This document shows, piece by piece, positions 1 through 5,637 of a stretch of DNA of 5,637 nt. The stretch comes from an uncultured Gammaproteobacteria bacterium (lineage in GTDB: Bacteria; Pseudomonadota; Gammaproteobacteria; Pseudomonadales; Azotimanducaceae): positions 1 through 5,637 of the forward strand of contig CAJWLI010000103.1 of the NCBI GenBank assembly GCA_913043075.1, read 5' to 3'. The position numbers were made by a program, and so were the translations under genes. Under the pieces are notes generated by a model. That model was given only the letters and a program-made list of their open reading frames with translations, was not told the DNA's origin and did no database searches. The first letter of the stretch is position 1; the number at the start of each line of letters is the position of its first letter.

Positions 1-239
1 AAAAACAATTCCTCAATCGAACAATTATTTTCTTCTAATAGGGTTTCGATTTTCTTCCAGATACTGTCTGCTGCTTTCGTTGAGAGCTGCTGCCCCGCCA
101 CCACTTTCGCTAAATGTGCGACCAGATCTTTTGATCGTTTTGCCCTTATTGAGATCATTCCGTTAAGCTTAATCAGCTCATGGGTTGATTTGTTTTGGCG
201 ATTTCTCTCCAGTAACAGCCTGTGAATATTACTCGACAA
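1..239 (-). CDS. DNA-3-methyladenine glycosylase II family protein (HhH-GPD), N-terminal part, truncated by the window edge
   Basis: This open frame runs off the left edge; 79 codons are visible. The protein would excise alkylated bases such as 3-methyladenine in base excision repair, acting in the cytoplasm on DNA. The evidence is the segment at residues 39-69, with LVAHLAKVVAGQQLSTKAAD followed by a W-K-K-I-E-T-L-L helix. It matches the start of the HhH-GPD fold in AlkA-like enzymes (COG0122), where a conserved G/S-QQLS-x-KAA signature appears about 35-45 residues from the start. The helix-hairpin-helix and catalytic Asp lie outside the window. No ATG is available near the N-terminus. The best start is TTG at 239, with AAGG about 10 nt upstream; the next ATG (158) would leave only 11 residues before this segment. 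The frame starts 15 nt after the stop of the upstream nuclease gene and in the same phase, so co-transcription is likely. Family assignment is from recognised motifs, not a search; the exact substrate is unknown. Confidence 0.72.
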   Translation of the reverse strand, partial: MSSNIHRLLLERNRQNKSTHELIKLNGMISIRAKRSKDLVAHLAKVVAGQQLSTKAADSIWKKIETLLEENNCSIEELF

Positions 240-254
240 ATGATTGCTGCCTTT

Positions 255-1085
255 TTAAGTTGAGGAAACCGAGTTGGTCTCTTTTAAAAACCTTCCCACG
301 TCACAACGCCAAGAGTGATCTGGCGGCGTTTCAAACTGTAATATCTCTTTCGCTCTATAAATTGCCGCTTCGACCCAATCGTCATTGCCTTGATATTCAA
401 TAATCGCAGTTTTGAACTTCATGGTCGCCGTCGATGGATCTTCATCTATCATGCCGTTGTACCCAAGGTGCTGGCCATCAACATAAAGGAAGTAGCCAAT
501 GTCTGAGACCTGAAATCCCTTTCGACGAAGAATCCATTGGTACATCTCCATCTGGCGCTTGTAACTGATCTTCCAAAAATCCTCGAGGAACTCCCTGTCC
601 AAGGGCTTAGGTTGGTTGGAAAGCTGTGCCGTGCTTTTGTAGTCAACGACGTGGAGCTCGCCGGTGGTCGTGCTCTCCCATACATCGTCCAACCCGCCAC
701 CGAACAAAATATTGGTCTCTTCGTGCACCGTGTTAAAGTTCTTCGGACTCGCCCCGAACTGAGTTGAGGACTCCCATTTTTTTAGGTCCGCGTGATCGAA
801 GGGACGCAAATCACCGTAGCCATGAGCCTGCATAATAGGGTGGGGACCCTTACCGCGGAACTGGTCGAGATCTCTTTTAAGAAGCGTGTCGGTATTAGTG
901 TTTAAGTTAAAACCGGGCATGCCTATCGGCTTTACCCCCGCTTTTTTTTCCAGCCAAAAGCAAGCCTCGCACTGCTTCATCATCTCGATTTTACCCCTAG
1001 ACAACTCGAACGGAGCCGGATGAAGAGGCGTATAGGCGCCGCGGTGCCTAGATGAATATGATCCATCTTTTTTAATGTTGGCCAT
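255..1085 (-). CDS. PD-(D/E)XK nuclease-like protein, 276 aa, function unknown
   Basis: Complete gene for a cytoplasmic protein of the PD-(D/E)XK nuclease superfamily, RecB/Cas4-like. Visible motifs: residues 28-48 hold an L-S-R-x-K-I-E helix followed by a CxxC-like pair (C39, C42) and W-L-E-K-K; residues 129-137 hold GGLDDVW, with the metal-binding Asp; residues 145-152 hold HVVDYKST, the D-x-K core (D148, K150); residues 176-185 hold a Q-x-x-x-Y motif (Q178, Y182). The C-terminus ends in a short segment with one cysteine (C261). Related proteins, as I recall them, have a closing CxxC there that could complete a metal or Fe-S site; here the second position is Gly264. The start chosen is ATG at 1085, with GTGAG 9 nt upstream; an in-frame TTG at 1094 would add three residues. 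The DNA glycosylase gene begins 15 nt downstream, suggesting a role in DNA repair or end processing. That role is inference; no member is known to me to be characterised. Confidence 0.8.
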   Translation of the reverse strand: MANIKKDGSYSSRHRGAYTPLHPAPFELSRGKIEMMKQCEACFWLEKKAGVKPIGMPGFNLNTNTDTLLKRDLDQFRGKGPHPIMQAHGYGDLRPFDHADLKKWESSTQFGASPKNFNTVHEETNILFGGGLDDVWESTTTGELHVVDYKSTAQLSNQPKPLDREFLEDFWKISYKRQMEMYQWILRRKGFQVSDIGYFLYVDGQHLGYNGMIDEDPSTATMKFKTAIIEYQGNDDWVEAAIYRAKEILQFETPPDHSWRCDVGRFLKETNSVSST

Positions 1086-1115
1086 GGCGTTCAACTCACA
1101 ACTAAGAGAACTAAG

Positions 1116-1199
1116 CTACGTGTCCTTGAACTCAGGAAGTTTTTTAAAGCACGGGTAAGCACCTAATACTTCAAAAACTACTCTCCGAGTATCCCACAT
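1116..1199 (-). CDS. Possible small ORF, 27 aa, upstream of the nuclease gene
   Basis: A short frame starting MWDTRRVVFEVLG and ending in EFKDT-stop, 30 nt before the nuclease start. GGTGA lies 8 nt before its ATG, a better ribosome binding site than either flanking minus-strand gene has. The composition is protein-like: mixed hydrophobic and charged, with one Cys and several aromatic residues. The same frame stays open upstream for about 19 more codons, back to a TAA near 1261, so a longer version from the GTG near 1211 is possible. I recognise no family. It could be a leader peptide, a true small protein of the operon, the decayed end of an older gene, or chance. Confidence 0.3.
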   Translation of the reverse strand: MWDTRRVVFEVLGAYPCFKKLPEFKDT

Positions 1200-1291
1200 G
1201 AACCGAGTCACCGCATCAAAAAATAAAGAGTCCCTGATTCTTGTTGAGGAACAAAAAGCTTAATTTTCAAAGCAATCGCGAGCAAAAAACA

Positions 1292-1321
1292 GCTATACTG
1301 CAGCCTCGATTTTACTGTAAA
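1292..1321 (-). promoter_or_regulatory. Candidate promoter for the nuclease-glycosylase operon
   Basis: On the minus strand, TTTACA (5/6 to the -35 consensus, 1321-1316) is followed after 18 nt by TATAGC (4/6 to the -10 consensus, 1297-1292). Transcription from here would start near 1285 and cover the possible small ORF and the nuclease gene. The match is modest, and the region is AT-rich, so chance is a real alternative. Confidence 0.25.
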
Positions 1322-1413
1322 TAAACTGTGCATTTTCGGTCTTTTTGAAAAAATAAGTGGCTCAGATTTGACGGAAAAAGCTTCTCTGATAACGTGACAA
1401 AATCTACAAAAAA

Positions 1414-1418
1414 AGGTG
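1414..1418 (+). promoter_or_regulatory. Ribosome binding site deciding the aldehyde dehydrogenase start
   Basis: AGGTG preceded by an A-run sits 6 nt before the ATG at 1425. An in-frame GTG at 1416 lies inside this Shine-Dalgarno sequence and so cannot be served by it, which favours the ATG. Confidence 0.7.
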
Positions 1419-1424
1419 CAACAG

Positions 1425-2855
1425 ATGACGAAAGAATACACCCAATTTTACATTAACGGCAGTTGGGTTGACCCAACAGAGAAAAAGACTATTGAGGTCA
1501 TCAACCCCGCAAACGAAGAAGTCTGCGCACATATTTCTCTGGGTAACGAGGCCGACGTGAATAAAGCAGTCGAAGCAGCATCGGCAGCCTTCAAGACCTT
1601 CTCCGTTACCACTAAAAGCGAGCGGCTAGATATTCTTGATTCAGTGATTGATACCTACAAGAAATACCACAACGACTTGGCGGATGCTGTGACTGAAGAG
1701 ATGGGGGCGCCCTCTAAGCTCTCGGTTCAGGCGCAGGCGGGAGCCGGAATCGGGCACATAATAGAGGCGGCTAAAGTACTTAAAACGTTTGACTTTGAAG
1801 AGAGCATGAGCCCCCACAAGGTTTTCAAAGAACCAATTGGCGTTTGCGCTATGATCACTCCCTGGAACTGGCCACTTAACCAGATCACTTGCAAGGTCGC
1901 ACCCGCGCTAGCAGTGGGCTGCACCATGATACTCAAGCCCTCGGAAGTAGCGCCCCTGTCGGCTTATATCTTCACAAAAATCATTGACGAGGCAGGACTG
2001 CCCGACGGCGTCTTTAACATGATCAATGGAGACGGCCCAGGTGTAGGCACCGCACTTTCAAAGCACCCAGGAATAGACATGGTCTCGTTCACCGGGTCAA
2101 CGCGAGCAGGCACCCTGGTCGCTCAGAATGCGGCGCCCACCGTGAAGCGCATCAGCCAAGAGCTAGGCGGAAAGTCTCCGAACATTATCTTAGAAGACGC
2201 AGACCTAGAAAAAGCAGTCAAAGGCGGCGTCATGCACATGTATAACAACAGCGGTCAAAGCTGCAACGCTCCTAGCAGAATGCTAGTCCCATCAGCGAAG
2301 CTGGCTGAGGCAGAAGAGATTGCCGCAGAAGTCTCGAAAAAGGTCGTGGTGGGTGATCCAAAAGCCGAAGGGACCACCATGGGCCCGGTCGTGTCAGAGG
2401 TTCAGTTCGAGAAAATTCAGGGGCTGATTGAGAAAGGCATCTCAGAAGGAGCTAAATTGGTTACAGGCGGACCAGGCAGACCCGACGGTTTAAATCAGGG
2501 TTTTTATGTTAGGCCAACGGTTTTTTCGGAGGCGAACAATGATATGACGATCTCCCGAGAAGAGATTTTCGGACCAGTACTTACGATGATTCCCTATGAC
2601 TCTGAAGAAGAAGCCATTCAGATCGCGAACGACACAGAGTATGGATTAGCGGCTTACGTGCAAAGCTCAGATTTGGATAAAGCACGGAAGATCGCATCGA
2701 AACTTCGCGCAGGAAACATAAACCTCAACGGCGCAGGACAAACCCCAAACCTTCCTTTTGGGGGATACAAGAAATCCGGAAACGGACGAGAATGGGGCGC
2801 GCACGGCTTCGCCGATTATCTCGAAATAAAGGCGGTCGCAGGCTTCGAAGAATAG
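1425..2855 (+). CDS. NAD(P)-dependent aldehyde dehydrogenase family protein, 476 aa
   Basis: Complete cytoplasmic aldehyde dehydrogenase (Aldedh, PF00171) that oxidises an aldehyde to its carboxylic acid with NAD(P)+. All hallmarks are present, numbered from the ATG: PWNWP with the oxyanion Asn148, KPSE with cofactor-binding Lys171, FTGST of the Rossmann loop at about 222-226, ELGGKS with general-base Glu246, SGQSCNAPSR with nucleophile Cys280, EEIFGP with Glu380, and a C-terminal PFGGYKKSGNGREWG. The SGQSCNAP and GNGREWG signatures fit the cd07138 group, related to 6-oxolauric acid dehydrogenase (CddD) of Rhodococcus, rather than betaine aldehyde or succinate semialdehyde enzymes. The true substrate cannot be told; a medium- or long-chain aliphatic aldehyde is a reasonable guess. 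Length is normal and the frame is intact. The gene stands alone on its strand, divergent from a nuclease operon and convergent with an amidohydrolase, so context gives no pathway. Confidence 0.95.
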   Translation: MTKEYTQFYINGSWVDPTEKKTIEVINPANEEVCAHISLGNEADVNKAVEAASAAFKTFSVTTKSERLDILDSVIDTYKKYHNDLADAVTEEMGAPSKLSVQAQAGAGIGHIIEAAKVLKTFDFEESMSPHKVFKEPIGVCAMITPWNWPLNQITCKVAPALAVGCTMILKPSEVAPLSAYIFTKIIDEAGLPDGVFNMINGDGPGVGTALSKHPGIDMVSFTGSTRAGTLVAQNAAPTVKRISQELGGKSPNIILEDADLEKAVKGGVMHMYNNSGQSCNAPSRMLVPSAKLAEAEEIAAEVSKKVVVGDPKAEGTTMGPVVSEVQFEKIQGLIEKGISEGAKLVTGGPGRPDGLNQGFYVRPTVFSEANNDMTISREEIFGPVLTMIPYDSEEEAIQIANDTEYGLAAYVQSSDLDKARKIASKLRAGNINLNGAGQTPNLPFGGYKKSGNGREWGAHGFADYLEIKAVAGFEE

Positions 2856-2882
2856 TTTCGTTCAGATAAAAACTGAGAAAAA

Positions 2883-2917
2883 ATCCAAACAGCAGCCAGT
2901 GAGGTTGCTGTTTGGAT
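2883..2917 (-). terminator. Intrinsic terminator between convergent genes
   Basis: A near-perfect inverted repeat: left arm 2883-2897, loop AGTGA (2898-2902), right arm 2903-2917, giving 15 pairs including one G-T. On the minus strand the hairpin is followed by a run of six T (2882-2877), the layout of a Rho-independent terminator for the amidohydrolase transcript. Its base overlaps the last base of that gene's TGA stop. On the plus strand no T-run follows, so it would stop the aldehyde dehydrogenase transcript less well, though the strong stem could still protect its 3' end. Confidence 0.88.
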
Positions 2918-4203
2918 CAGTTCTTGTAGACGGTTCCACCCTTCATCACAAACTGGACCTGTTCCATCATTGATATGTTCTCCAGTGGATTACCCTCGAC
3001 CGCGATGATGTCGGCGAGCTTGCCTTTCTCGATAGAGCCCAATTCGTCGGTGTTCCCAGCTAAGTCCGAAGCAATGATAGTCGCAGATTGAATCGCTTCC
3101 ATCGCAGGCATGCCTGCCTCGACCATGTATTCAAATTCTTTCCAATTCTGACCATGTGGCGACACCCCGCTGTCGGTTCCAAACGCAATTTTGACGCCTT
3201 CCTTATAGGCCCGAGCAAAAGTGTCCTGTATCTTAGGGCCAATAGCGAGTGCCTTTGGACGGACGAGCTCCGAGAAAAACCCTTTTTCTTTCGCTTTTTC
3301 GGCTACGAATTTACCGGCGATTATTGTGGGAACGTAGTAGGTGCCGTACTTTTTCATTAGACGCATCGTCTCCCGAGACATCAAGGTGCCGTGCTCAATA
3401 GAGCTGACACCGGCAATCACCGCCCTTCTCATTCCGGCGTCTCCGTGCGCGTGCGCAGCTATTTTGAACCCATAATCTTTTGCTGTTGAGACAATCGCTT
3501 CAAGCTCGTCTTCAGAAAACTGGGCGTTCTGGCCGCTCTTTGCCTGACTAAGCACCCCCCCTGTCGCCGTAATTTTGATCAGGTCAGCCCCTTCTTTATA
3601 TCTCTGGCGCACGCCCTTTCTCGCGTCTGTAGGACCATTTACAACACCCTGCTTTGGTCCAGGGTCTCGTGCGAATTTTTTCTTCAGACCATTAGTCGGA
3701 TCTGCGTGCCCACCCGTCGTCGCCAAACTCTTCCCAGCCGCTAAAATTCTGGGCCCAACCACGTCGCCACGCTCAATCGCATTTCGGAGAGAGATGGCCA
3801 AGTTGTCGGAACTTCCAAGATCCCTGACTAAAGTAAAACCGGCTTCCAGCGTCCGCTTGGAGTATTTGATGGAACTATAAGCAAAGTCAGCGGGTTCCAA
3901 TCTAAACCTGTCCACAAATCGATCGGGATTGGTTTCAGTAATTATGTGGACATGCATATCCATTAACCCAGGCATGCAGGTGTGCTCGTTTAGTTCGATC
4001 GTGCTTTGAGCTGTATGCTCAAGATCGTTTTCAGGTCTTGGGCGCACCTCGAAGATTCGCTCACCAGCTATCTCTATTTCCTGGCGGTACAATATCTCGC
4101 CTTTGACCACATCGATGAGCCTTTCACAATAAATAGTCATCGAGTTTGATGAGGCGTGTCCACTCCAAACAATCAGGATAAACAGCAAAGTTATGTTTTT
4201 CAT
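2917..4203 (-). CDS. Exported metal-dependent amidohydrolase, Xaa-Pro dipeptidase-like, 428 aa
   Basis: Complete amidohydrolase-superfamily enzyme (TIM barrel with a binuclear metal centre). Residues 1-17 form a signal peptide: K3, a hydrophobic stretch TLLFILIVW, then a likely cleavage after GHA, so it acts in the periplasm or is anchored there. The metal ligands are visible: HxH at H84/H86 in MDMHVHI, the probable carboxylated Lys210 in LIKITATGG, His in AHAHGD (251-253), His271 in SIEHGT, and Asp344 in FGTDSGV. A C-terminal GKLADIIAVEGNPL segment closes the urease-like beta-sandwich. This set, with a Lys bridging the metals, matches the group of zinc Xaa-Pro dipeptidases and Xaa-Arg/Lys carboxypeptidases found in marine metagenomes. 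Peptide scavenging is therefore the likeliest role, but imidazolonepropionase-like activity on other cyclic amides is not excluded. The start is supported by AAGG 7 nt upstream of the ATG. It lies 109 nt after a membrane-protein gene on the same strand and ends in a strong terminator. Confidence 0.9.
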   Translation of the reverse strand: MKNITLLFILIVWSGHASSNSMTIYCERLIDVVKGEILYRQEIEIAGERIFEVRPRPENDLEHTAQSTIELNEHTCMPGLMDMHVHIITETNPDRFVDRFRLEPADFAYSSIKYSKRTLEAGFTLVRDLGSSDNLAISLRNAIERGDVVGPRILAAGKSLATTGGHADPTNGLKKKFARDPGPKQGVVNGPTDARKGVRQRYKEGADLIKITATGGVLSQAKSGQNAQFSEDELEAIVSTAKDYGFKIAAHAHGDAGMRRAVIAGVSSIEHGTLMSRETMRLMKKYGTYYVPTIIAGKFVAEKAKEKGFFSELVRPKALAIGPKIQDTFARAYKEGVKIAFGTDSGVSPHGQNWKEFEYMVEAGMPAMEAIQSATIIASDLAGNTDELGSIEKGKLADIIAVEGNPLENISMMEQVQFVMKGGTVYKN

Positions 4204-4262
4204 TTGAAGACCTTTTTTATTTTTCTTGTTAGACCAAAAAAATCAGCCCTTGTGTTCTCTCA

Positions 4263-4268
4263 ATTACA
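4263..4268 (-). promoter_or_regulatory. Candidate extended -10 promoter element for the amidohydrolase gene
   Basis: On the minus strand the sequence reads TGC-TGTAAT, an extended -10 motif (TGn plus a 5/6 hexamer). It lies 59 nt upstream of the amidohydrolase ATG at 4203. No convincing -35 box lies 16-18 nt further up, which extended -10 promoters can tolerate. The 109-nt gap to the preceding gene makes a separate promoter plausible. Confidence 0.35.
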
Positions 4269-4312
4269 GCACCATGACTTAAAAAGCTTGCGAAAGAAAC
4301 AGAAAGATCCCG

Positions 4313-4723
4313 CTATATAAAGACAGCAAGCAAATTTACGACCAACACGACCAAAGTTAACGCTACACTCAGCGAATGTAATCCACGAAAAAGTCCATCA
4401 TTTTTATTATCTTTTGCTTTGTTTGTCATGGGCACTAAAAAAAAACAAATCAACATAAAAATCACGGTTACGAGAGCAGAGAGAAGGCCAAAACTTAGCT
4501 CATGATTTGAGAAAAATCTCTCAATGCAAGACGCAAAACCACAAAGCGCTACAAAGAGAAAAAGTCTTGGGAAAATGGCTCTTAAAAAAGGGCCAGCAAG
4601 CTCCGCCCCAAGAGATTTGAAAACAGTGGGCGCGACCACAACAGTCTGAAACAAGATCACACCAATAATGATCCCAGGTAAAAGCACTGATAATTTATCT
4701 GCAAATTCCATCTCGTATCCCAT
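4313..4723 (-). CDS. DUF4149 family integral membrane protein, 136 aa
   Basis: Small inner-membrane protein with four predicted helices at about residues 11-30, 51-66, 77-97 and 114-134. Recognisable DUF4149 (TMEM205-like) features are the first-helix end FQTVVVAPTVFKSL, the following GPFLRAIFPRLF segment, VPMTNKAKD after helix three, and a short FRGLHSLSVALTL stretch entering helix four. The biochemical function of the family is unknown to me. The gene starts 12 nt after the stop of the serine hydrolase gene, so translation is probably coupled. ATG at 4723 has a poor ribosome binding site; an in-frame ATG at 4711 has GGGA 6 nt upstream and would give 132 residues with all helices intact. Confidence 0.75.
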   Translation of the reverse strand: MGYEMEFADKLSVLLPGIIIGVILFQTVVVAPTVFKSLGAELAGPFLRAIFPRLFLFVALCGFASCIERFFSNHELSFGLLSALVTVIFMLICFFLVPMTNKAKDNKNDGLFRGLHSLSVALTLVVLVVNLLAVFI

Positions 4724-4735
4724 TTCATCTAGCAG

Positions 4736-5637
4736 TTATTTAATGCAACTATACGCTGCTAGGACTAACTGAATGCCTCTTAAGTCGCCTAGAGTGGTAC
4801 CAGAGTTCATCTTATTCATTACGTAGGACATGCAAAGATGTGAATCCTGATCCAACACGACTAACGAGCCGCCCCAGCCGCCCCAATAGGCAACTCGGGT
4901 GTTGGGACCGAGACCGCCCACCGAACTATTCAAGCCGTACCCCATCCCAAACTTAACAGGAATCCGGAGGACAAGGTCCTCTCCATTACTCTGTTCATCA
5001 AAAATTCTAGCGGCTCCGTCTGGTGACAGGAGGTCGACACCGAATCCACTTCCTTGGTTTGCAAGCGGAGTTTGAGCTTTTACCACTGACCTCGCATTGC
5101 CGTGACCGTTAGCGGCAGGAATTTCTGCTAACCTCCACTCGTCTGTCCTCGAAGCAGAAGTTGTCACTAGAGGGCTCTTGAATGTTTTTTCTTGTATTGA
5201 GCCAGGCTCAACATCGTCAAATTGTGGAGTCTCAAAATCTGCAATTAGGTTGCCAATTCTTGGGAAGTGTTCCTTGGGAGTGCCGATGTAAAAATCTGCT
5301 GACAAAGGTTCAGCGATCTCCTCCGAGAAAAACTGGCCGAGAGTGCGTCCCGTCACTCTGCGAACTACCTCTCCGACGAGGTATCCTTGAGTTATTGCGT
5401 GATAGCCGCTCACCGTCCCAGGTTCCCACCAGGGTCTTTGTTGCTCTAGAAGAGAGACAATCTTTTCCCGGTCATATAAATCGTCTTCCCGAATCACCTT
5501 GTCTAAACCGGGCAAACCTGCCGTATGCGAGAGCAAATGCCTGACCTCTATACGTTCTTTACCGTTAGAGGCAAACTCGGGCCAATAACGACACACCGGG
5601 GCATAAAGATCAATCTCCCCGCGGTCCGAAAGAACCA
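4736..5637 (-). CDS. Beta-lactamase-fold serine hydrolase/esterase, C-terminal part, truncated by the window edge
   Basis: The frame is open to the right edge, so the true start is outside; about 300 codons are visible. It belongs to the beta-lactamase/class C penicillin-binding family (PF00144, EstB-like), enzymes that usually hydrolyse esters or beta-lactam-like amides by a Ser-Lys-Tyr mechanism. Seen: LSDRGEIDLYAPV and YWPEFA just inside the edge, then RHLLSHTAGLPGL (5542-5504), SGYHAITQGYLVGE with the probable catalytic Tyr (codon 5404-5402), and WGGWGG (4885-4868) at the place of the third family motif. The nucleophile motif SxxK would lie 20-40 residues upstream, beyond the window, so activity cannot be confirmed. 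A GTG at 5596 is in frame but would cut the fold in the middle and is not the start. The DUF4149 gene follows after 12 nt. Confidence 0.88.
   Translation of the reverse strand, partial: VLSDRGEIDLYAPVCRYWPEFASNGKERIEVRHLLSHTAGLPGLDKVIREDDLYDREKIVSLLEQQRPWWEPGTVSGYHAITQGYLVGEVVRRVTGRTLGQFFSEEIAEPLSADFYIGTPKEHFPRIGNLIADFETPQFDDVEPGSIQEKTFKSPLVTTSASRTDEWRLAEIPAANGHGNARSVVKAQTPLANQGSGFGVDLLSPDGAARIFDEQSNGEDLVLRIPVKFGMGYGLNSSVGGLGPNTRVAYWGGWGGSLVVLDQDSHLCMSYVMNKMNSGTTLGDLRGIQLVLAAYSCIK

Larger units (their letters stand above)
1095..1415. other. Intergenic region between the divergent nuclease operon and aldehyde dehydrogenase gene
   Basis: About 320 nt containing the possible 27-codon ORF and, from about 1240 to 1415, AT-rich promoter-like DNA. 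It contains a TATACT hexamer on the plus strand (1294-1299), a 5/6 match to a -10 box but without a good -35. It also holds a TTGACG (1368-1373) with no well-spaced -10 box, and an inverted repeat TTTAC-T-GTAAA (1311-1321). I found no RNA gene, riboswitch or terminator. Confidence 0.6.

Noticed and set aside
449..700. Minus-strand frame inside the nuclease gene
   Set aside because: It is an out-of-frame shadow of the nuclease gene, which carries clear family motifs in its own frame.
1314..1330. LexA (SOS) box upstream of the repair-like operon
   Set aside because: CTGT half-sites are in direct, not inverted, orientation and the facing ACAG is not at the required spacing.
1368..1393. TTGACG / GATAAC promoter for the aldehyde dehydrogenase
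   Set aside because: The -35 looks good but the spacer is only 14 nt, too short for a normal sigma-70 promoter.
1208..1441. A 77-codon minus-strand frame covering the intergenic region and the start of the aldehyde dehydrogenase
   Set aside because: It overlaps the start of a certain gene on the other strand, crosses the promoter region, has an unnatural composition rich in F, C and S, and shows no family motif.
3575..3880. Plus-strand frame of 101 codons inside the amidohydrolase gene
   Set aside because: Antisense shadow; the minus-strand frame contains the metal ligands and is intact over its full length.
5182..5544. Plus-strand frame of 120 codons opposite the serine hydrolase
   Set aside because: Antisense shadow of a gene with strong family motifs; no recognisable domain of its own.
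5594..5596. GTG as the start of the serine hydrolase
   Set aside because: The frame stays open to the window edge and the residues upstream (LSDRGEIDLYAPV) match the family, so the start is further upstream.

Overview
The window looks like chromosomal DNA from a free-living, probably marine, gammaproteobacterium. This is an inference from moderate GC, AAGG/AGGTG-type ribosome binding sites, and the family mix: a cd07138-like aldehyde dehydrogenase, an EstB-like serine hydrolase, a DUF4149 membrane protein and a secreted amidohydrolase. I see no rRNA, tRNA, CRISPR array, insertion sequence or phage gene.

Left part (1-1199, minus strand): a likely two-gene operon. The first gene (1085 to 255) encodes a PD-(D/E)XK nuclease-like protein. 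After a 15-nt gap comes the N-terminal part of an HhH-GPD DNA-3-methyladenine glycosylase II family protein, read from a TTG codon and cut off by the left edge. Upstream of the nuclease is a 27-codon small ORF (1199 to 1116) with a good GGTGA ribosome binding site; its reality is uncertain. A 320-nt intergenic stretch (1095-1415) holds this small ORF and the promoter region separating the operon from the divergent gene on its right.

Middle: a complete NAD(P)-dependent aldehyde dehydrogenase (1425-2855, plus strand) converges with a complete exported metal-dependent amidohydrolase of the Xaa-Pro dipeptidase-like group (4203 to 2917, minus strand). Between them lies a strong hairpin (15-bp stem, 5-nt loop) whose U-tract is on the minus strand, so it primarily terminates the amidohydrolase transcript.

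Right part (4313-5637, minus strand): the C-terminal part of a beta-lactamase-fold serine hydrolase/esterase, cut off by the right edge, is followed 12 nt later by a small four-helix DUF4149 membrane protein. The amidohydrolase lies 109 nt further on, far enough to have its own promoter (a candidate extended -10 is present). The three minus-strand genes could form a loose hydrolase cluster, while the aldehyde dehydrogenase is a separate unit.

No clearly new multi-gene system is evident. The most interesting item is the nuclease-glycosylase pair, a candidate uncharacterised DNA repair module, in which the nuclease seems to lack one of the cysteines expected for its family.
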